Below, piece by piece: positions 1-7,207 of a stretch of 45,849 nt of DNA. The DNA is from an uncultured Bacilli bacterium (GTDB lineage Bacteria; Bacillota_I; Bacilli_A; RF39; UBA660): NCBI GenBank assembly GCA_934085675.1, contig CAKOHH010000010.1:1-45849 (forward strand). The letters are read 5' to 3'. Positions within the stretch are counted from its first letter, which is position 1, and every line of letters begins with the position of its first letter. The notes under the pieces were generated by a model that saw only the letters and a program-made list of their open reading frames with translations, was not told where the DNA came from and did no database searches. A program made the position numbers and the translations under genes.

Positions 1-1185
1 CAACCAATCAATTATATTTTTATGAATTATGCCATTTTGTGATAAATCAAATTTATCCATTGAAAGAACATATTTTGGATAGTTATCTTCAATCTTTTTA
101 TAAACATTAAATTCTCTATCAATTACTGTTTCATCACTTAAAATGTAAGCAACTTGAATATATATTTTTTCATTGAACCTTGTTGCTATAAAATCTATTT
201 CGCCTGTTTCTAATGTACCAATATTAACATTATATCCTCTAGCAATTAGTTCGTTATAAACAATATTTTCCAGATAAGCACCAATTTGTTCTTTTTTACC
301 TTCACTTAAAATATTAGCAAAGCCTAAATCAGTTAAATAATATTTATATTTACCTGTAAGAATTCTTTTACCTCTAACATCATATCTTTCTGCTTTTGAA
401 ATGAGATTCGCACGAGTTATGTAATCAAGATAGTTATATAAGGTTTCAAGTGATACATTTCTTGAATCACTTTGCATATATTTTTTTAAACTATCAGGTG
501 AAAATACTTGAGATGGAGTAGTTAAAATATAAGTAACGATTCTATTTAATAAATCTATATCTTTAATATTAAATCTTTTTATAATATCTTTTATTATTAT
601 TGAATCATAAATATCATTTAAATATGTTTTTCTTGAAGTATCATCTTTCTGCATAAATCTTTGGGGCATTCCACCCCATTTGATATAATCATTAAATGCA
701 TCTTCAATATCTCTATTATCTGTAATATGTAATAATTTACAAACCTCATCAAATGTAAATGGCGTTATTTTAAAACTTACATATCTTCCTGCTATGTGAG
801 TTGCTAAATCACTTGATAACAAATCACTATTAGAACCAGTTATAAAAATAGATGTATTCTTTGTTGCTCTTAAGGAATTAACAACTTTTTCCCACTTATC
901 AACATTTTGAATTTCATCAAAGAATATGTAATACTTTTTATCATCAATTATTTTTTCTTTAACATAATTGTTTAATTTTTTAGGATCAGTATATTCCTCA
1001 TAATCATAATCTTCAAAGTTAATATAGATAATGTGCTTATCATCTATATTATTTTCTTTTAATTCATCTATTATTTGTTTTAAAATAACTGATTTTCCAG
1101 AACGTCTAATACCAATTAACACCTTAATTAATTCTTGATTATAAAATGGTCTTATTAATTTTAAATATCTTTCACGAATAACCAT
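1..1185 (-). CDS. ATP-binding protein, AAA + DUF4143 type (3' end beyond window)
   Basis: The frame is open for 395 codons from ATG at 1185 to the window edge. The N-terminus has a Walker A loop (GIRRSGKS, about residues 26-33) and a Walker B (YYIFFDEIQ, about residues 95-103), followed by the winged-helix and nuclease-like DUF4143 half ending in ...GEIDFIAT...IYIQVAY. This is the architecture of the AAA ATPases with DUF4143 common in gut Firmicutes and often near mobile or toxin-like genes; their substrate is unknown. It is a close paralogue of the gene at 23396-24583; the C-termini (GIIHKNIIDWL and NIIHENIIYWLL) match, so only a few residues are missing here. A good Shine-Dalgarno sequence (AAGGAAG) lies 8 nt before the start. 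Confidence 0.9.
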   Translation of the reverse strand, partial: MVIRERYLKLIRPFYNQELIKVLIGIRRSGKSVILKQIIDELKENNIDDKHIIYINFEDYDYEEYTDPKKLNNYVKEKIIDDKKYYIFFDEIQNVDKWEKVVNSLRATKNTSIFITGSNSDLLSSDLATHIAGRYVSFKITPFTFDEVCKLLHITDNRDIEDAFNDYIKWGGMPQRFMQKDDTSRKTYLNDIYDSIIIKDIIKRFNIKDIDLLNRIVTYILTTPSQVFSPDSLKKYMQSDSRNVSLETLYNYLDYITRANLISKAERYDVRGKRILTGKYKYYLTDLGFANILSEGKKEQIGAYLENIVYNELIARGYNVNIGTLETGEIDFIATRFNEKIYIQVAYILSDETVIDREFNVYKKIEDNYPKYVLSMDKFDLSQNGIIHKNIIDWL

Positions 1186-1211
1186 AATCCATCTTCCTTT
1201 CTTATATTTAC

Positions 1212-1240
1212 ATTGTAATACGATATTTAATTTTTGTCAA
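1212..1240 (-). promoter_or_regulatory. Sigma-A promoter of the DUF4143 ATPase gene
   Basis: On the minus strand TTGACA (1240-1235) and TACAAT (1217-1212) are separated by exactly 17 bp and lie just upstream of the ATPase start. This is a near-perfect vegetative promoter. Confidence 0.75.
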
Positions 1241-1340
1241 TTTATTACGGCACAGAGTAATTTTTTGACAAAAAAGGCAAATTATTACGATTATCATTCA
1301 TATATTGACTACAAAACAAGCTTTTTTAACAATATACATA

Positions 1341-1420
1341 AAAAAAAGAATCTTAACATTAAGCCAAAATCCTTTTATTAATTTTCAATTTATTATATTT
1401 ATATTGTGTATTTCACACAA
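1341..1420. repeat. Short dispersed repeat with terminator-like hairpin, copy 1
   Basis: About 80 bp is largely identical to 2750-2830 (shared core AAGAATCTTAACATTAAG, then cAAAAT.CTTTTATTAATTTTCAATTT). On the minus strand the core folds as an AAGNAT/ATTCTT stem with an inner CTTAA/TTAAG stem followed by a T-run, like an intrinsic terminator. This copy lies next to a decayed gene, so it may be a duplicated terminator or a remnant of a small mobile repeat. Confidence 0.55.
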
Positions 1421-1446
1421 CTCTTTGTACTTGTTATTAGTTATTT

Positions 1447-1680
1447 TTAATTACTCTTTTCTTTTAAAAATCTTTTTAAGAAAAACGTCATAAAATATGG
1501 AAATGTATAAAATTTACCGTTAAATCCAATATTTTTATTACACAATTTTATACCATATTTTATATCTTTATATTGATTACTATTTATTAAATTATTAAGT
1601 GATGTAGTTGAATTATCATTTGCTTTAACTTCAACTCTATCACAAAATTCCAAATGTTTTAACTTGATTTTACACAAAAT
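1447..1680 (-). pseudogene. C-terminal remnant of another DUF4143-family ATPase
   Basis: A reading frame of about 76 codons contains VEVKANDNSTTSLNNLIN... and then YGIKLCNKNIGF. This resembles the conserved nuclease-like C-terminus (xEVKAGxN...SL...Y.ptyaIRlS.kN.gf) of DUF4143 ATPases. No ATPase half is present, the fragment has no convincing ribosome binding site, and the DNA just upstream is other debris. I read it as the tail of a deleted paralogue. It belongs to a different subgroup from the intact copies at 1-1185 and 23396-24583, whose tails do not carry this EVKA block. Confidence 0.5.
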
Positions 1681-1771
1681 TCCGGCATTTTTAATAACAT
1701 TTTACACATTTTTCCACTTTTTGCGTTTTGATTGTAGCTAAACAAGATACTATTACACCTTGCCTGTATTC

Positions 1772-1870
1772 TTACCAATCTGCTACTGTTCTTCTATCTG
1801 TAATTTCTATTTCTCTCCATATTTTATCTTCAAGTCCTTCTATCCCCACTTTAAAAGTTGATGATGTAGT
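1772..1870 (-). pseudogene. Fragment resembling pRiA4b ORF-3-like domain
   Basis: A 32-codon stretch reading STFKVGIEGLEDKIWREIEI and then TDRRTVADW resembles the start of pRiA4b ORF-3/TnpR-like passenger domains (YqlKvtLkg..pPIWRri.v....l.dLh). There is no start codon in frame and a stop follows immediately, so it cannot be a functional gene. It lies between the truncated toxin at 1891 and the DUF4143 remnant, consistent with a scrap-heap region left by successive insertions and deletions. Confidence 0.3.
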
Positions 1871-1890
1871 CTTTTTTTACCTCCCATTAA

Positions 1891-1992
1891 CTAAAATAAA
1901 TTATAATAATCATCTTCTAATATGTCGTTTCTGATACCTGTTCTATTATTTATATTTAAAATTAATTCTTCTAAAAGTTCTTTATTTAGCAT
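1891..1992 (-). pseudogene. Truncated AbiEii-type toxin N-terminus (33 codons)
   Basis: ATG at 1992 overlaps the end of the antitoxin gene and is preceded by an excellent Shine-Dalgarno sequence (TAGGAGGCAACA). The product reads MLNKELLEELILNINNRTGI and then RNDILEDDYYNLF before TAG. The gi...iiEkDYY block is typical of the N-terminus of AbiEii nucleotidyltransferase toxins. The catalytic GGS and DxD motifs are absent, so the toxin is dead while the upstream antitoxin is intact. The translational overlap is the normal AbiEi-AbiEii arrangement. Confidence 0.55.
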
Positions 1993-2635
1993 TGTTGCCT
2001 CCTAGTTCATATAACTTCATTATTGGTCTTAAATTATTTATTTTATTAGCATATTCGAATATTTTTTCAAATTCTAATTTATTATCTTCAATAAATTTAT
2101 AAATAATATCTTTTTCATCATCTACTTCTATTTTAATATTATCTTTATTAATCAATATATCAAATAATTGTAAATATTTATAATTATCTTCATTAATTAA
2201 AATTTTTGGCTTTCTTATAGTGACACCTAAATTTTTATTATTATAATCATTAAAATTGGGACACTCATTAGTCACAATTAATATTTCTTTGGGAACTTGT
2301 GTAGTAAGTCCTAGTTTATTAAATAAATAGGCTCCTGTAAAATATCCTTTTGCTCCATCTTCATCACATATATATTTTTTTTCAATAACTTTATTAATAT
2401 TTAATGGTTTATTACCAAATACACCTTTTTTAGGTTTGTAATAAATACCTTTTGTAAATTGAGATAATTTATTTTCTTTAACAAGTCTATTTATATATAC
2501 ATAAATATTTTTAAAAGTATTTTCAAAATTATCTTGAACTATCTTTTTAAAATAAGCTTTAATCTCTTCAATAAAAATAGGCTCATCATAAGGGCATTTA
2601 TCAATATACCTAACTAAAATATCATTATAATTCAT
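1982..2635 (-). CDS. AbiEi/DUF6088-like antitoxin (orphan)
   Basis: This 217-residue protein has an N-terminal winged-helix region (YIDKCPYDEPIFIEEIKAYF to YVYINRLVKENKLSQFTKGIYYKP, about residues 10-70) followed by an alpha/beta domain with ...GAKGYFTGAYLFNKLGLTTQVP... This layout is typical of type IV AbiEi-family/DUF6088 antitoxins, which repress their own promoter and neutralise an AbiEii nucleotidyltransferase. The partner gene overlapping its 3' end at 1992 is truncated. The start follows a strong AAGGAGG. A separate, intact and only distantly similar AbiE pair lies at 16650-18070. Confidence 0.7.
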   Translation of the reverse strand: MNYNDILVRYIDKCPYDEPIFIEEIKAYFKKIVQDNFENTFKNIYVYINRLVKENKLSQFTKGIYYKPKKGVFGNKPLNINKVIEKKYICDEDGAKGYFTGAYLFNKLGLTTQVPKEILIVTNECPNFNDYNNKNLGVTIRKPKILINEDNYKYLQLFDILINKDNIKIEVDDEKDIIYKFIEDNKLEFEKIFEYANKINNLRPIMKLYELGGNNAK

Positions 2636-2667
2636 GTCTTTACCTCCTTATATATTATGTTATTATT

Positions 2668-2733
2668 TTATTAAATTATTTCGCTTTTTTCATTTAATAA
2701 TAACATTATATACTTTTTTAATAAATAATTCAA
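2668..2733 (-). promoter_or_regulatory. Promoter and candidate operator of the orphan antitoxin
   Basis: TTGAAT (2733-2728), a 17-bp spacer and TATAAT (2710-2705) form a strong promoter. Immediately downstream is a perfect 9-bp inverted repeat, TTATTAAAT (2668-2676) and ATTTAATAA (2692-2700). This is a plausible binding site for the antitoxin's winged helix in autorepression. Confidence 0.6.
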
Positions 2734-2749
2734 CTTGTTTTAAATTGTA

Positions 2750-2830
2750 TAAAAAAAGAATCTTAACATTAAGTCAAAATTCTTTTATTAATTTTCAATT
2801 TGTTATGCTTACATTATATGTTTTACATAT
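2750..2830 (-). terminator. Terminator within repeat copy 2, downstream of abgT-like gene
   Basis: Copy 2 of the repeat at 1341-1420. On the minus strand, directly after the transporter stop, it folds as AAGAAT...CTTAA-TG-TTAAG-ATTCTT followed by a run of T. This position fits an intrinsic terminator for the parAB-mscS-abgT cluster. Confidence 0.6.
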
Positions 2831-2840
2831 TTTTCTTTTT

Positions 2841-4376
2841 TTATAAAATCGTTGCCCCATTAATACCTGTTGGTAAACCAATGACATACCAAAGAATAGT
2901 TAAACATAATAAGATGACGCCTGTTGCAATAGCATAAGGAGTTTGAATCTTAATAGACTCTGCAATACTAATACTGTTTTCTTTCTTACAATAATCATTT
3001 AAAATAGCTAAATAAATGACAAAGTAAGCTAGCATTGGCGTAAGGCCCATGGTTGCACTTTCGCCAAAACGGAAAATGATTTGACAAAATTCAGGTGTCA
3101 TACCTGCATTCATAAAGACAGGAATAACAACTGGAGATAAAATACTCCATTTTGTAACTGAGTTAGGCAGTAAAAGGGTGGCAATAGCACTTACAACAAA
3201 AAGCATGATAATAAGGGGAACTCCCTGAAAACTTGTTTTAGAAAACAAGTTAGCTAAAAAAGCCACTAAAACATTACCAATATTAGTATATTTAAATAAA
3301 CTAATAAAAGTAGAAGCAAAGAAAATTAAAACTAAAGTTTTACCGATATTGTCTAAGGAATGTCCAAGCGTATCGACAAAATCTTGATGATTGTTAATCG
3401 TTCTCGCTCCAAGGCCATAAAATAAACCTAATATGACGAAGAAAATCGTCACAATGAAAACAAAACCATTGGAGAAAAAAGAATTATAACTAAATAGTTT
3501 ATCGACATATAATACTTGACTATTATCCAAAAGTTTTCCGGATAATGGAAGACCAGGAATAATATTATAAAGAAAGATTAAAATGTAGGCTGCTCCTGCA
3601 AAAAGAGCAAAAACAAGACCTCTTAATTCTCTTCTAGTCATAATTGTTTCTTCTTCTAATGATTCTAAAACTTCATATTTATTTAATTTAGGTGCGACCT
3701 TTTTTTCTGTTATCATGGTAAGAACATATGTTAAAACAAGAATTGCTAAAGCCATGATAAAGACGGCACTAATAGAAGCCATCCTATACCCCATATCTAT
3801 AACTCGCGCGGCAGTTAAAGAAAGACTAAGTAAGGAACTATCTACACTGGTAAAAATAACAGATAAACCTTGACCGCAGGTAAGACCTGCAAAAGAAGCA
3901 ACAACCCCAATTAAAGGATTTCTTTTACCATATTTAAATACTAAAGCACTTAAAGGAAGTAAAACTATATAAGATAAATCCCCTAAAACACTAGCAATAA
4001 TACTAATAAATACGAGTAAAAAAGTAACAGTGTTTCTTTTCATTTTCTTTGTTAAAGCAGTAATAGCTGTTTTTAGAAAGCCACTTTTTTCCATTACCCC
4101 AAAGCCCATTAAAACTATAATTAAAGTACTTAAAGGGGCAAAGGAAACAAAATTAGCGACAGTAGATGAAAAGATATATTTAAGTCCTGTAAAACTAAAT
4201 AAATTTTGAACAGTCACTGTACTAACTGAATATTCTAGAGTCGTAGCATTAATAGTATAAAGAGTTTGACTAAAATCTAATAAATATAAAACACCACTTA
4301 TGACAATTACGACACATATAAGAATCAAAAAGGTCATAATGGGGTGTAAACTTTTTTTCATCTTCTTGTTATTCAC
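2841..4376 (-). CDS. AbgT-family transporter
   Basis: This is a roughly 511-residue polytopic membrane protein with 12 or more hydrophobic segments. It matches AbgT (p-aminobenzoyl-glutamate transporter) proteins: an initial HPIMTFLILICVVIVISGV helix, GFGVMEKSGFLKTAI, GDLSYIVLLPLSALVFKYGKR, and the late LLPNSVTKWSILSPVVIPVF and GESATMGLTPM blocks. Family members import p-aminobenzoyl-glutamate or export sulfonamides, so the substrate here is unknown. I prefer GTG at 4376 because AGGTGA sits 5 nt upstream; GTG at 4385 and ATG at 4361 are possible. It overlaps the DUF951 stop, which suggests coupled translation. Confidence 0.88.
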   Translation of the reverse strand: MNNKKMKKSLHPIMTFLILICVVIVISGVLYLLDFSQTLYTINATTLEYSVSTVTVQNLFSFTGLKYIFSSTVANFVSFAPLSTLIIVLMGFGVMEKSGFLKTAITALTKKMKRNTVTFLLVFISIIASVLGDLSYIVLLPLSALVFKYGKRNPLIGVVASFAGLTCGQGLSVIFTSVDSSLLSLSLTAARVIDMGYRMASISAVFIMALAILVLTYVLTMITEKKVAPKLNKYEVLESLEEETIMTRRELRGLVFALFAGAAYILIFLYNIIPGLPLSGKLLDNSQVLYVDKLFSYNSFFSNGFVFIVTIFFVILGLFYGLGARTINNHQDFVDTLGHSLDNIGKTLVLIFFASTFISLFKYTNIGNVLVAFLANLFSKTSFQGVPLIIMLFVVSAIATLLLPNSVTKWSILSPVVIPVFMNAGMTPEFCQIIFRFGESATMGLTPMLAYFVIYLAILNDYCKKENSISIAESIKIQTPYAIATGVILLCLTILWYVIGLPTGINGATIL

Positions 4377-4566
4377 CGTTATCACCTAAAACCTTTTTTA
4401 ATTTTCTTTCAAATTCTAAACGATCCATCATAATTTCTCTTTGACAATGAGCACATTTAAGTTTTATATCAACACCTACTCTTGTAATTATCCAATCATT
4501 GGTTTGACAAGCATGGGGTTTTTTCATAATAACGTGGTCATTTAATTTATATGATTTCTTTTCCAT
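4369..4566 (-). CDS. DUF951 small zinc-ribbon-like protein
   Basis: This 65-residue protein beginning MEKKSYKLNDHVIMKKPHAC is the conserved DUF951 family (B. subtilis YyzM-like). It contains KPHAC...DW...RVGVDIKLKCAHC, cysteines that could bind a metal, and R-variable-E-variable residues near the C-terminus. Its molecular function is not established. Homologues usually sit beside parB and mscS near the replication origin, exactly as here. The start at 4566 is chosen for GAGGTG 5 nt upstream; the frame is open further upstream, but that stretch overlaps the mscS end and lacks a ribosome binding site. It overlaps mscS by 20 nt. Confidence 0.88.
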   Translation of the reverse strand: MEKKSYKLNDHVIMKKPHACQTNDWIITRVGVDIKLKCAHCQREIMMDRLEFERKLKKVLGDNGE

Positions 4567-5356
4567 TATGCACCTCAATCTGATTATAAGGAATTTTAAT
4601 ATTTTTTTCCTCATAACTTTCTTTGATCAATTTATGAACTTCTCTTTTAATATTCCATTGATCACTTGACTTACAGTATATTATTATAGCATAATTTATG
4701 GCCGAATCACCAAAAGAATCAATTCCTAAGTATTTGCTATCTTTAAAAACACCCGGGATCATCTTTGTTTTTTCAACTATTTCTTTTAAAGTACTTTCTA
4801 CTTTAGAAGTTTGTTCTTCATAGGCAGTCGGTACTTGAATAATTAAACCCGCTCTTTGTTGAGAAAGATTTACCACCGCGTTAACATTACGATTGGCAAA
4901 TATATAAACTTCTCCATTGGCTCCTTTTATTTTCGTACTTTTTAATGTAACTTCAATAACTTCTCCTAAAAAGTTATTAATACGAATATAATCACCAATG
5001 ACATAATAATTATCTAGGATAATATAAATTCCACTCATTAAATCTTGAACTGTGTCTTGTAAAGCCAAACCTAAAACAACACCAGCAATTCCTAAAGAGG
5101 CTATAATACCTTTTGTATCTACTCCATAAACATCTAATATCATCATAATGGTGATAGCCCAAATAAAGTAAGTAAGTATTTTAGTTACTAGTTCAATAAT
5201 TGTCGTTCTTCTTTTGGCTTCAAATGTTTTTTTCCCCCTGGTAAATACACGATTAACAATAGCTCTTACGAGTTTTATTAAAAGAGTTGTTACAACAATA
5301 ATTAATACTGGTAAAACAATTTCTCTTTGTGAAAAAAACTTTATAATACTTTCCAT
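4547..5356 (-). CDS. MscS-family mechanosensitive ion channel
   Basis: This 269-residue protein has an N-terminal membrane helix (residues 14-35), a second at about 58-77 and a pore-lining third helix. The pore helix shows the small-residue pattern SLGIAGVVLGLALQDTVQDL, then the beta domain GIYIILDNYYVIGDYI.., GEVIEVTLKSTKIKGANGEV and NLS, all typical of MscS (YkuT/YbdG size class). It opens under membrane tension to release solutes in hypo-osmotic shock. Its ATG begins 2 nt after the parB stop, with GAGGAA inside the parB terminus. It is therefore translationally linked to parB and followed by DUF951. Confidence 0.93.
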   Translation of the reverse strand: MESIIKFFSQREIVLPVLIIVVTTLLIKLVRAIVNRVFTRGKKTFEAKRRTTIIELVTKILTYFIWAITIMMILDVYGVDTKGIIASLGIAGVVLGLALQDTVQDLMSGIYIILDNYYVIGDYIRINNFLGEVIEVTLKSTKIKGANGEVYIFANRNVNAVVNLSQQRAGLIIQVPTAYEEQTSKVESTLKEIVEKTKMIPGVFKDSKYLGIDSFGDSAINYAIIIYCKSSDQWNIKREVHKLIKESYEEKNIKIPYNQIEVHNGKEII

Positions 5357-5358
5357 TA

Positions 5359-6249
5359 TTATTCCTCAATTCTAATTCCAAGTATTTCAAGGATTCTTTC
5401 TAAATCTTTAGGGGAATCATATGGAATTTCTATTTTCTTTGTATTAATACGTACTTTTGTACCTACTTTTTCCCGCATCATTCGTTCATAAATAGAGTTA
5501 CGAATATTTTTAGGTTCTTTTTGTTTTTCTTGTTCTTGTTTTTTAGGTAATTGTTCTTCATTTAAAAGTTGTTCTAAAGCACGCACACTTAAGTTTTCTT
5601 TAATAACTTTATTAGCCAGTTCATTTATTTTTTCTTCATCCGTAAGTTTACTTAATGCTCTTGCATGGCCCATTGATAAATGTCCTTCTTGAACATATAT
5701 CTTAACTAAAGGAGGTAAAGATAATAAACCTAACATATTGGTGACATGACTTCTACTTTTACCAAATTTTTCGGCAAATTCTTCCTGTGTAAAACCACCA
5801 AGTTCAATAATTTTTTGATATGCAGTAGCTTCATCAATAGGATTTAAATCTTCTCTTTGAATATTTTCTAAAAGAGCAATTTCCATCATTTCTTGATCAT
5901 TAAAATCTCTAATAACAGCAGGAATCGTTTCTAAACCCGCTATTTTAGCAGCTTTAAGTCTTCTTTCGCCAGCAACCAGTTCATAACCTTTAATGGCTTT
6001 TTTAACAATAATAGGTTCAATAACCCCATGTTCTTTTATAGAAGCTGCTAGTTCATTTAAAGTTTCTTCATTAAATGTTTTTCTTGGCTGATATGGATTA
6101 CTTCTTACTTCACTTACTTTAACCTCGCCGACTGAACTTTTCTTTTCTGCTTCAGCGACAGTATTTTTTTCAAAATTATCAAAATTAATTACTTCATTTG
6201 AAAATAATTGTTCAAGGCCTTTTCCTAAGGCTTTTCTTTTAGTCTCCAT
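5359..6249 (-). CDS. parB: Chromosome-partitioning protein ParB (Spo0J)
   Basis: This 296-residue ParB has the short N-terminal ParA-activating segment (RKALGKGLEQLF, residues 5-16) and the ParB/Srx CTPase fold with NPYQPRKTF (51-59) and GERRLKAAK (94-102). The KorB-like helix-turn-helix (GGFTQEEFAEKFGKSRSHVT, about 151-170) follows, then a C-terminal dimerisation domain after a charged linker. ParB loads at parS, slides as a CTP clamp and recruits SMC. It overlaps parA by 11 nt. No convincing parS sequence (TGTTTCACGTGAAACA) was seen in this window, so parS presumably lies nearer the origin outside it. Confidence 0.96.
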   Translation of the reverse strand: METKRKALGKGLEQLFSNEVINFDNFEKNTVAEAEKKSSVGEVKVSEVRSNPYQPRKTFNEETLNELAASIKEHGVIEPIIVKKAIKGYELVAGERRLKAAKIAGLETIPAVIRDFNDQEMMEIALLENIQREDLNPIDEATAYQKIIELGGFTQEEFAEKFGKSRSHVTNMLGLLSLPPLVKIYVQEGHLSMGHARALSKLTDEEKINELANKVIKENLSVRALEQLLNEEQLPKKQEQEKQKEPKNIRNSIYERMMREKVGTKVRINTKKIEIPYDSPKDLERILEILGIRIEE

Positions 6250-7024
6250 TACGGCTAATCACTTCCTTTGCTAAATTTTGGTAAGCCAAGGTTGCACGGC
6301 TAGTAGGATCATAATCACTGATAGGTTTACCATGACTTGGGGCTTCAACAAGACGAACAAGTCTAGGAATAATGGTGTTAAATACTTTTGATTTAAAGCA
6401 TTTACGAACTTCTTCAATAACTTCTAAACCAATATTGGTTCTACCATCAAGCATAGTTAGTAAAACACCTTCTATTCTTAAATTAGGATTCATCTTATTT
6501 TGCACCATAATAATGGAATTTAAAAGCTGTGTGATTCCTTCCAATGCGTAGTATTCACATTGCACAGGAATAATTACTGAATCACTGGCAACTAAAGCAT
6601 TCATTGCCGTAGTTCCTAGTGAAGGTTGACAATCAATAATAATGTAATCATATCTATCTTTTATTTCTTCTAAATACATTCTTAATTGTTCATTTTGATG
6701 AAATGTTGTATCTTCATACATTTTTCTTATAAACTCAACATCAACACCAGCTAAATTGATAGTTGCTGGTATAATTGATAAATTTTTAAATTTTGTTTTT
6801 ATGATTGCTTCTTTAATGTTACAAGCACCTGTAATAACATCATAAATATCATGTTCAAAATCATTATTATTTAACCCAAGGCCATTAGAAGCATTACCTT
6901 GGGGGTCTAAATCTATTAAAAGTGTCTTTTTGCCCTCTTTTCCTAAAGCTGCCGCTAAATTAATACTTGTTGTTGTCTTTCCAACGCCGCCTTTTTGGTT
7001 TACTAATGAAATAACTTTTGCCAT
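6239..7024 (-). CDS. parA: ParA/Soj ATPase
   Basis: This 261-residue ParA/MinD-type ATPase has the deviant Walker A KGGVGKTT (residues 11-18), the switch LIDLDPQGNAS (37-47), Walker B YIIIDCQPSLG and the conserved IPVQCEYYALEG. It forms an ATP-dependent nucleoid-bound dimer that ParB stimulates, moving origins apart; in Bacillus relatives it also regulates DnaA. It is first of the parA-parB-mscS-DUF951-abgT cluster, with GGGTGG before its ATG. A plausible promoter, AAGACA-N17-TAAAAT, lies just upstream at about 7050-7090. Confidence 0.96.
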   Translation of the reverse strand: MAKVISLVNQKGGVGKTTTSINLAAALGKEGKKTLLIDLDPQGNASNGLGLNNNDFEHDIYDVITGACNIKEAIIKTKFKNLSIIPATINLAGVDVEFIRKMYEDTTFHQNEQLRMYLEEIKDRYDYIIIDCQPSLGTTAMNALVASDSVIIPVQCEYYALEGITQLLNSIIMVQNKMNPNLRIEGVLLTMLDGRTNIGLEVIEEVRKCFKSKVFNTIIPRLVRLVEAPSHGKPISDYDPTSRATLAYQNLAKEVISRNGD

Positions 7025-7100
7025 ATTACCACCCTTTAATTTACATCTACAAACATTTTAACATAATTACTTTCTTTTGTCTTTAATATTTTATTAAAAG

Positions 7101-7125
7101 AAAAAAGCTTTCTTTTTACGAAAGC
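7101..7125 (-). terminator. Intrinsic terminator after the 523-residue gene
   Basis: On the minus strand GCTTTC-GTAAAAA-GAAAGC is followed by TTTTTTCTTTT. It stands about 80 nt after the stop at 7208 and upstream of the parA promoter. Confidence 0.75.
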
Positions 7126-7207
7126 AAATTCATAATGGTTATTAATCCCGTATTATTAATTATTCAGCCTTTTCTTTAATTTCTGTTCTAAACTAACCTT
7201 ACTTTTA

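Noticed and set aside
1305..1493. 62-codon open frame on the plus strand
   Set aside because: Composed of low-complexity hydrophobic residues, lies over a repeated terminator-like element, has no ribosome binding site and no family similarity.
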